DNA of 11,944 nucleotides from the NCBI GenBank assembly GCA_947468255.1, contig CANIMM010000069.1:1-11944 (forward strand), given 5' to 3'. How positions within the stretch are numbered: the first letter of the stretch is position 1; every line of letters starts with the position of its first letter. The translations under genes were made by a program, and so were the position numbers. The notes under the pieces are model-generated. The model saw nothing but the letters and a program-made list of their open reading frames with translations, made no database searches and was not told the origin of the DNA. This stretch comes from Chitinophagaceae bacterium. GTDB taxonomy: Bacteria; Bacteroidota; Bacteroidia; Chitinophagales; Chitinophagaceae. Below are positions 7,220 to 11,944 of this stretch, piece after piece.

Positions 7220-7744
7220 CTACAGAAATTTCCAAAACCACCAATCTGTTTGCGGTGTAGTACCTATTGGAAAATCATGGGTATGGCCTGAATTAACAAA
7301 TGAATATTTTTCATAAAATTTTTGAGCTCGAAGATTGTGTTCCCAAACCCCCAGCCAAACTACTTGATACTGATTAGCGCTTGCATATTGCAATGCAAAA
7401 TCCATTAGTTGCTGAGCCACCCCTTTTCCATGGAATTCCTTTAACACATAAATTCTTTTCAGTTCCAAAGACTTCCATTGCTTCATTAGAGGAAAATTGT
7501 TATAATCCTCCATCCACCGCAAATAGCCCACTGCCTTTCCCTGCTGCTCTGCGAGGTAATAAAAATCATTTTCATTACTCAACTCCAACTGTACTTGCTT
7601 TAAATGAAAATAGTCTTTTAAAAATGATTCCATATCTTCTTCTGTACAAGTACCTGTAAACGTATCGTAAAATGTTTGAATTGAAATAGCGGAAAGTTTT
7701 ACTGCATCCGCTAAAGTAGCCCTCCGGATTGTTATTGGCTCCAT
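7220..7744 (-). CDS. GNAT-family N-acetyltransferase
   Basis: The 174-residue protein has the GNAT fold signature. It starts with ITIRRATLADAVKLSAIS, then shows the acetyl-CoA pyrophosphate-binding motif A, LKRIYVLKEFHGKGVAQQLM (95-114, with the Q/RxxGxG/A-type loop as HGKGVA). Next comes motif B, WLGVWEHNLRAQKFYEKYSF (130-149), with the Tyr that often acts as general acid. The overall pattern resembles the PaiA-like polyamine acetyltransferases of Firmicutes, but the substrate is not established. It starts at ATG 7744 with no Shine-Dalgarno sequence. It is the last gene of the minus-strand run, 89 bp after the M1 peptidase gene, and the relation is probably positional only. Confidence 0.88.
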   Translation of the reverse strand: MEPITIRRATLADAVKLSAISIQTFYDTFTGTCTEEDMESFLKDYFHLKQVQLELSNENDFYYLAEQQGKAVGYLRWMEDYNNFPLMKQWKSLELKRIYVLKEFHGKGVAQQLMDFALQYASANQYQVVWLGVWEHNLRAQKFYEKYSFVNSGHTHDFPIGTTPQTDWWFWKFL

Positions 7745-7833
7745 AGATTTATACCCGAAAGTGAATTGGTTTTTACTGAATGGTTGTCTTTTTAATTATA
7801 GACTTAATTTGGGAAATTCTTCAATGAGTGGTA

Positions 7834-9759
7834 TCACCAATTAAGTTGCAATAAATTACTTCGCTGGTCGGTATCCGCCATCCGTTTAGATGGGTCAATT
7901 TCAGCTCTTTTTAAATCAGCTAATCTTCTTTTAAATTCCAAAATATAAGTTGGATGAGTCCATCTCCATGGGGCATGCACTTCTCTAGTTTCAGCAGCAT
8001 TTTCAGTAGGTTTTGAGCCATACATCAAATTGAGCGGTATATAATGCATTTCGGTGCTACCATCTTTGAAGGTAAGGCGAAAGTCAATGGGCATGGGCAT
8101 CTTTCCCTTTCTAATCAATCGAACTTTGGATACCCCTCCCTCTTCCCACAAACTATCGATTCCATAATCAATCGTCTTGGTAGTATTACACCAATACTCC
8201 TTGTACCAATCCAGTTTTATTCCACTCATATCCTCAGCAATTTTAACCAGATCGCTGGAATTGGGATGTTTAAAATGCCACTGATTAAAATATTCCAGCA
8301 AGATTTTATCCCTCATGTCACCACCCACTAAGTATCCAAGTTGCGCCATAAAAATCGCCCCCTTTGAGTAACTGGATATACTGTATCCTATATTGGTTTC
8401 AAAATGATCTGCATGGGTGGTAAGCGGTTCTTGGAAATCAGTTTTTGCTAAAAAATAATACGACCGATAACTTCCGCTGTGGTCCAAGGGTAATAATGCT
8501 GCTACAGAATCCAACGCCTTCATATAAGCGATGTTGCTACTGTTTTTTACCCTAGTAAATTTGTCTCTATAAAATGCTTGCACTTGGGCAGATGAAAATT
8601 CTGCAAGGCCTTCATCCATCCAAGCATTCATACTTTCATTGGTACCCAGCATCATTTGATACCAGCTATGCATCAATTCATGAAAAACGGTACCCAATCC
8701 TGGTCCAACTAAAAGAGTCGCCATCGGGTACTCCATACCTCCGTCGCCCCCTTGTATAAAAGAATATTGCGGGTAGGCGTATTTGCCAAATTTAGATTCT
8801 ATGAATGGCAAAACTAACACTGCTGCATCTGCAACGGTATTCCAGGCGGTGTCATTATTTGGGTCATTGATCTTTTGGTTGTAAATCACGTGAAATACGG
8901 GACCACCATTGGGCATTTTTCTCACCAGATGAATATAATCTGGGTCTGCAGCCCACACAAAATCATGAATATTACTACCTACAAAATGCCAACTCCGTTT
9001 AGCCTTCTCCGTTGGTTTTAAAGCAGATCCTGGCTCATCGTACCCCCAACCAATTTCCTTGGCATTAACCAGCACGCCTGTGCCTCCTAGCTTATAGGTA
9101 CGGTCAATTGCTATTGTAACATCAAAATCGCCCCATACCCCATAAAATTCTCGCGCCACATAAGGTGTAGGATGCCAGCCCTCGAGATCGTATTCACACA
9201 TTTTCGGATACCACTGACTCATACTATATCGTACACCCGTTACCGGGTTATCCCTACCTGTTCTGCGAATTTGTAAAGGAATTTGAGCTTCAAATTCCAT
9301 CTCAAAAACCACATGGGCTTTTGAAGCAATGGGTTGGGTAAGCGACACTTCCAATATGGTTTCATCATATGTAAAAGGCTGTGCAACTCCATTCATTTTT
9401 AAGGACACTATTTTTTGAAAGCCTATCTCGTCGTCCTTTAATTTACCAATACGATCCGTAACCCTTGAATCCCAGTCGGGTTTACCATTGACGAGGTTTT
9501 TTCCGAGTTCTCGGCTACGAACATCCATACTACTATTTGGCTGAAAAGCATTGTAATATAAATGATAGAATACCTTTTTCAATACATCGGGGGAATTGTT
9601 GGTGTATTCGAGTTTTTGCTTTCCAATAAAGCGGTTGGTATTGGCATCCACATCAATATTCATCGTGTACTTGACCCGCTGTTGCCATCGGCCTGGCTGG
9701 GCTTTCAATAAAAAGCAACAAAAGAATCCAGCAACGAATAACAAAAGAATTTTGTTCAT
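7834..9759 (-). CDS. Secreted M1-family zinc metallopeptidase
   Basis: The 641-residue protein starts with a signal peptide, basic residues then a hydrophobic core (about 4-18), with likely cleavage after LKA near residue 20. It is probably periplasmic or exported; there is no clear lipobox. The N-terminal beta domain (about 25-230) resembles that of M1 aminopeptidases (VKYTMNIDVDANTNRFIGKQ). The catalytic domain has GGMEYP at the place of the GxMEN exopeptidase motif. The zinc site is HELMH (His360, Glu361, His364) followed by Glu383 in WMDEGLAEF, i.e. HExxH-18-E. Tyr in SSYSKGA is the likely transition-state residue. The M1 C-terminal helical repeat domain is reduced, as in many Bacteroidota homologues of about 600-650 residues. 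Its specific substrate is unknown, and it is probably involved in peptide degradation. Confidence 0.93.
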   Translation of the reverse strand: MNKILLLFVAGFFCCFLLKAQPGRWQQRVKYTMNIDVDANTNRFIGKQKLEYTNNSPDVLKKVFYHLYYNAFQPNSSMDVRSRELGKNLVNGKPDWDSRVTDRIGKLKDDEIGFQKIVSLKMNGVAQPFTYDETILEVSLTQPIASKAHVVFEMEFEAQIPLQIRRTGRDNPVTGVRYSMSQWYPKMCEYDLEGWHPTPYVAREFYGVWGDFDVTIAIDRTYKLGGTGVLVNAKEIGWGYDEPGSALKPTEKAKRSWHFVGSNIHDFVWAADPDYIHLVRKMPNGGPVFHVIYNQKINDPNNDTAWNTVADAAVLVLPFIESKFGKYAYPQYSFIQGGDGGMEYPMATLLVGPGLGTVFHELMHSWYQMMLGTNESMNAWMDEGLAEFSSAQVQAFYRDKFTRVKNSSNIAYMKALDSVAALLPLDHSGSYRSYYFLAKTDFQEPLTTHADHFETNIGYSISSYSKGAIFMAQLGYLVGGDMRDKILLEYFNQWHFKHPNSSDLVKIAEDMSGIKLDWYKEYWCNTTKTIDYGIDSLWEEGGVSKVRLIRKGKMPMPIDFRLTFKDGSTEMHYIPLNLMYGSKPTENAAETREVHAPWRWTHPTYILEFKRRLADLKRAEIDPSKRMADTDQRSNLLQLNW

Positions 9760-9839
9760 AGTATGAGTTTTTAAAACCGCTAAATACAGTAAATGGATTA
9801 TAAAGCAACTAATAAAGTGTTTAGTAGCAATTAATCTTT

Positions 9840-9854
9840 TCGGCTATTCGCCGA
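9840..9854 (-). terminator. Small hairpin after rsmI, doubtful terminator
   Basis: TCGGC and GCCGA form a 5-bp stem around a 5-base loop (GAATA on the minus strand), starting 24 bases after the rsmI stop. On the minus strand it is followed by AAAAGATT rather than a T-run, so it lacks the usual intrinsic-terminator tail. It may slow polymerase or mark a mRNA 3' end. Confidence 0.25.
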
Positions 9855-9878
9855 CGTAACAAAGAATACAGCGCGCAC

Positions 9879-10550
9879 CTACGCTTCATTTTCACCTTCC
9901 ACTACGATCACTATTTCACCTTTAACAGGTTTAGCCGAGAAATAATCATGCACTTCCTGCAAGCTACCCCTTTTGTTTTCTTCAAATTTTTTGGTAAGCT
10001 CTCTGCTTACACAACACTGCCTATCGGCTCCAAAATAGCCGATAAAATCGGTCAAGGTTTTTACCAATCGAACTGGACTTTCATAAAACACCATGGTTCT
10101 TTGCTCTGTAGCCATTCTTTTTAAAAAAGTCTGACGCCCCTTTTTGAGTGGAAGAAATCCTTCAAAACAAAAATTGTTCATCGGAAGGCCACTATTGACC
10201 AATGCGGGAACAAAGGCGGTAGCCCCCGGCAGACACTCGACTACAACACCCTGCTTCACACATTCTCTGACTAATAAAAAAGCGGGATCACTGATGCCAG
10301 GGGTACCGGCATCAGTAAGTAAAGCCATCGTTTTACCACCAAGCAGCTGCTCAGCCAAATGATGAATCACTTTGTGCTCATTGTGTTGGTGATAAGGTGT
10401 GATGGGCTTTTGAACCTGGTAGTGTTGGAGTAATACAGAGGATGTTCTGGTATCTTCAGCCAAAATTAAATCTACCGACTTTAAAATTTCTATTGCCCGG
10501 AAAGTCATATCCGCCAAATTGCCTATTGGAGTGGGCACGATGTAGAGCAT
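9879..10550 (-). CDS. rsmI: 16S rRNA (cytidine1402-2'-O)-methyltransferase RsmI, short form
   Basis: RsmI 2'-O-methylates C1402 in the 16S decoding centre using SAM. The 223-residue tetrapyrrole-methylase-fold protein has all the core motifs: YIVPTPIGNLADMTFRAIEIL (3-23), ILAEDTRTSSVLLQHY, LLTDAGTPGISDPAFLLV, CLPGATAFVPALVNSGLP and FCFEGFLPLKKG. The family member in E. coli has about 286 residues; the difference lies at the C-terminus, where this protein stops soon after GEIVIVVEGE, so the small C-terminal helical domain is absent. From memory, short forms are common in Bacteroidota. It starts at ATG 10550 and lies 95 bp after purS, with a 12-base AATTTTAAAATT palindrome just before the start codon. 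Confidence 0.95.
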   Translation of the reverse strand: MLYIVPTPIGNLADMTFRAIEILKSVDLILAEDTRTSSVLLQHYQVQKPITPYHQHNEHKVIHHLAEQLLGGKTMALLTDAGTPGISDPAFLLVRECVKQGVVVECLPGATAFVPALVNSGLPMNNFCFEGFLPLKKGRQTFLKRMATEQRTMVFYESPVRLVKTLTDFIGYFGADRQCCVSRELTKKFEENKRGSLQEVHDYFSAKPVKGEIVIVVEGENEA

Positions 10551-10645
10551 AATTTTAAAATTTGAGACCTCTGCTATTTAAAAATTCAGTAACGAAGCAA
10601 AAGAAGTTGTAACAATTTTGCGACCTATTTAATTTTCGCACGCTC

Positions 10646-10894
10646 TTATTGACTCACCGTTACTTCAAACATTTCCATTACAGGGTTTGCCAATAACTTT
10701 TTTGCGGCATCTTCTGCAATTTGCTTTGCAATTTCTATAGTATCTGCCTCAATTTGAAGACTAATATTTTTACCGATTCTGACATCGCTAATCGAACTTA
10801 ATCCTAAATTTTTAAATCCGCCCAATACCGCTTTTCCTTGTGGATCAAGCAGTTCTTTTAATGGCATTACTTTTACCTGTGCAGTGAAGATCAT
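10646..10894 (-). CDS. purS: FGAM synthase small subunit PurS
   Basis: PurS is the small structural subunit that bridges PurL and the glutaminase PurQ in the split form of FGAM synthase, the fourth step of purine synthesis. The 82-residue length is right for the family (B. subtilis about 84). It shows the family marks LLDPQGKAV, VRIGK and KKLLANPVMEMFEV, the last being the helix and strand of the ferredoxin-like dimer. The start ATG overlaps the pssA stop as ATGA (10891-10894), so translation is probably coupled to that of pssA. Its partner PurL lies at the other end of the window, on the other strand, so the complex is encoded at scattered loci. purQ is not seen. Confidence 0.95.
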   Translation of the reverse strand: MIFTAQVKVMPLKELLDPQGKAVLGGFKNLGLSSISDVRIGKNISLQIEADTIEIAKQIAEDAAKKLLANPVMEMFEVTVSQ

Positions 10895-11664
10895 GTGATA
10901 GATTTATTTTTGAAGAGCAAAGATAAAATAATGTAGGCAATGAAAATAACTGGAATTGCCAGCCAGTGTAAAATTGGAATGCTTATTAAGGCAACAACTA
11001 GTAAAATCACCTTGGGTAGGTTGTTTTTTAGGGTGTAGTCCTTAAATTTTAAAGATAGAATAGGTAAATTACTAACCATCAGCCAGCTTAGAATGACAAT
11101 CAAAGCGTATAATACCCATTTATTGATCAACCACTGGTTAATATCAATAAGTCCGCCTCCATAATGCAACATCAAGGGAAAGGAGGCTATTAAAAGCCCT
11201 ATCCCAGGTGTAGGCACCCCTTTAAACGTGAAATGCTGAGCTGTATCTAAATTGAATTTGGCTAATCGATAGGCTGCAGCGCAGCTCAAAATAAATGCCG
11301 GCAAAAGCCAAATAATTGGAATATCCAATCCATTTTGTTCTCTCATCCAGCTAATGCGCAACAGCTGGTAAAGTATTACGCCCGGAGCCACACCAAAGCT
11401 AACCACATCTGCCAAGGAATCGAGCTGTTTGCCCATTTCTGAACATACATTGAACAATCTTGCAACAAAGCCATCCAGAAAATCTACCACTGCCGAAGCG
11501 AAAATAAAAAATGCAGCAAATGCCAATTTTTCAGGAATATTAAAGCTATTGGTAAATTCATCATTGGAGTACAAAATGACGGTTTCCGTTTGTAAGGTCA
11601 ATACAATGGCAATACACCCAAAAAAAAGGTTGAACAAAGTGAATATATTGGGTATCTGTTTCAT
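10891..11664 (-). CDS. pssA: CDP-diacylglycerol-serine O-phosphatidyltransferase (phosphatidylserine synthase)
   Basis: PssA condenses CDP-diacylglycerol with serine to phosphatidylserine, the precursor of phosphatidylethanolamine. The 257-residue membrane protein carries the CDP-alcohol phosphatidyltransferase signature D-G-x2-A-R-x8-G-x3-D-x3-D exactly: Asp64, Gly65, Ala68, Arg69, Gly78, Asp82 and Asp86 (DGFVARLF through DSLAD). The N-terminus MKQIPNIFTLFNLFFGC is the usual start of bacterial type II PssA. About six to eight hydrophobic segments follow, the last pair (about 195-250) after a polar loop LSLKFKDYTLKNN. The start is ATG 11664 without a Shine-Dalgarno sequence. No psd (decarboxylase) is visible here. 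Its stop codon TGA shares bases with the purS ATG. Confidence 0.95.
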   Translation of the reverse strand: MKQIPNIFTLFNLFFGCIAIVLTLQTETVILYSNDEFTNSFNIPEKLAFAAFFIFASAVVDFLDGFVARLFNVCSEMGKQLDSLADVVSFGVAPGVILYQLLRISWMREQNGLDIPIIWLLPAFILSCAAAYRLAKFNLDTAQHFTFKGVPTPGIGLLIASFPLMLHYGGGLIDINQWLINKWVLYALIVILSWLMVSNLPILSLKFKDYTLKNNLPKVILLVVALISIPILHWLAIPVIFIAYIILSLLFKNKSIT

Positions 11665-11742
11665 ATTTAAATACTGGTTAACCTAGCGTTTACTAGTTGG
11701 CTTCTCTTTAATACTGCAAGTTATTTAATTACAGCGATACAA

Positions 11743-11756
11743 TTTATTCGAATAAA
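11743..11756. repeat. 14-base perfect palindrome upstream of pssA
   Basis: TTTATTCGAATAAA reads the same on both strands and lies 79 bases upstream of the pssA ATG, between pssA and the M24 peptidase gene. It could be a dimeric regulator's operator; in such AT-rich DNA a chance palindrome with only one CG in the centre cannot be excluded. Confidence 0.35.
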
Positions 11757-11769
11757 AAGCACTGTGCTC
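11754..11769 (-). terminator. Possible short intrinsic terminator after the M24 peptidase gene
   Basis: On the minus strand AGCA-CAG-TGCT (4 bp, extendable by a G-T pair) is followed directly by TTTTTATT. This is the right order for an intrinsic terminator, 58 bases after the stop of the peptidase gene and before pssA. The stem is short, so it would be weak, and the T-run overlaps the 14-base palindrome. Confidence 0.3.
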
Positions 11770-11813
11770 AATTGGAAATAATATTAACCCCAAACAGTAA
11801 TAAAACTAGTAAC

Positions 11814-11827
11814 CCTAGATCCTAGAT
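11814..11827. repeat. Tandem 7-base repeat abutting the stop codon of the M24 peptidase gene
   Basis: CCTAGAT occurs twice in direct succession (11814-11820 and 11821-11827), immediately adjacent to the minus-strand TAA at 11828-11830. No function is evident; it may be a replication-slippage duplication. Confidence 0.5.
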
Positions 11828-11944
11828 TTACTTCCTTTTCATGAATGATTCAATTTGCTCGGCTGTAATTGGAATATTTTTCATCAAATCCTGATTTCCA
11901 TTACGGGTAATCCAAAAATTATTTTCTATCCGAATCCCCATTTG
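11828..11944 (-). CDS. C-terminal end of an M24-family (Xaa-Pro aminopeptidase-like) peptidase, 5' end outside window
   Basis: Reading the minus strand from the right edge gives 38 codons and a TAA. The sequence QMGIRIENNFWITRNGNQDL, followed by MKNIPITAEQIESFMKRK, matches the end of the pita-bread fold of aminopeptidase P type enzymes: G-(I/V)-R-I-E, a metal-binding Glu, then a strand and turn (xxITxxGxxxLT) and a helical tail with IxxFM. Such enzymes remove an N-terminal residue preceding proline and use two metal ions; the Glu of RIE is a metal ligand in the family. Only this tail is visible, so the exact subfamily and length are unknown. It is followed by a tandem 7-base repeat and a possible terminator, then pssA on the same strand. 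Confidence 0.72.
   Translation of the reverse strand, partial: QMGIRIENNFWITRNGNQDLMKNIPITAEQIESFMKRK

Noticed and set aside
10578..10625. GCAAAA...TTTTGC pairing between purS and rsmI
   Set aside because: The stem is mostly A-T with a 13-base loop and no T-run, so neither a terminator nor an operator can be supported.
1..11944. CRISPR array, tRNA/rRNA genes, insertion sequences, prophage or defence system
   Set aside because: No regularly spaced repeats, tRNA-like cloverleaf, transposase-like frame, terminal inverted repeats or defence domains were recognised. Gene content and base use look uniform and chromosomal.

Overview
This window looks like an ordinary chromosomal housekeeping segment from a Bacteroidota bacterium, most likely of the Chitinophagaceae type; that taxon is an inference from protein character. 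Supporting signs are AT-rich DNA, no start codon preceded by a Shine-Dalgarno sequence, TAnnTTTG-type -7 promoter boxes close to start codons, a NarL-type response regulator with no adjacent kinase, and the family variants seen (short RsmI, separate PurS and PurL, single LptF/LptG-type permease after tgt). I see no phage, insertion sequence, CRISPR array, tRNA or rRNA.

Layout. Positions 2-2049 (+) hold the 3' part of purL (purine synthesis), then proC (last step of proline synthesis). These converge with a minus-strand pair at 2075-4402: tgt (queuosine tRNA modification), then an LptF/LptG-type lipopolysaccharide-export permease. A 184-bp divergent intergenic region (4403-4586) carries promoter boxes for both directions, several short palindromes and a duplicated two-part motif. 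Positions 4587-7107 (+) hold a membrane-anchored family 2 glycosyltransferase, rsmG (16S rRNA G527 methylation) and the response regulator. From 7220 to the right end all genes are on the minus strand. In transcription order they are the C-terminal end of an M24 (Xaa-Pro aminopeptidase-like) peptidase, pssA (phosphatidylserine synthase), purS (overlapping pssA by 4 bases), rsmI (16S rRNA C1402 methylation), a secreted M1 metallopeptidase and a GNAT acetyltransferase.

Functional links. PurL and PurS are two subunits of the same FGAM synthase but lie about 9 kb apart on opposite strands; PurQ is not in the window. RsmG and RsmI both modify the 16S decoding region, and Tgt modifies anticodons, so translation-fidelity genes recur. 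LptF/G, PssA and the glycosyltransferase all concern the envelope. No stretch longer than about 185 bp lacks a gene.

I found no convincing new system. The observations most worth checking are the eroded zinc site in Tgt, the pssA-purS start/stop overlap, the duplicated motif between tgt and the glycosyltransferase gene, and a promoter box placed so that the glycosyltransferase mRNA may be leaderless.
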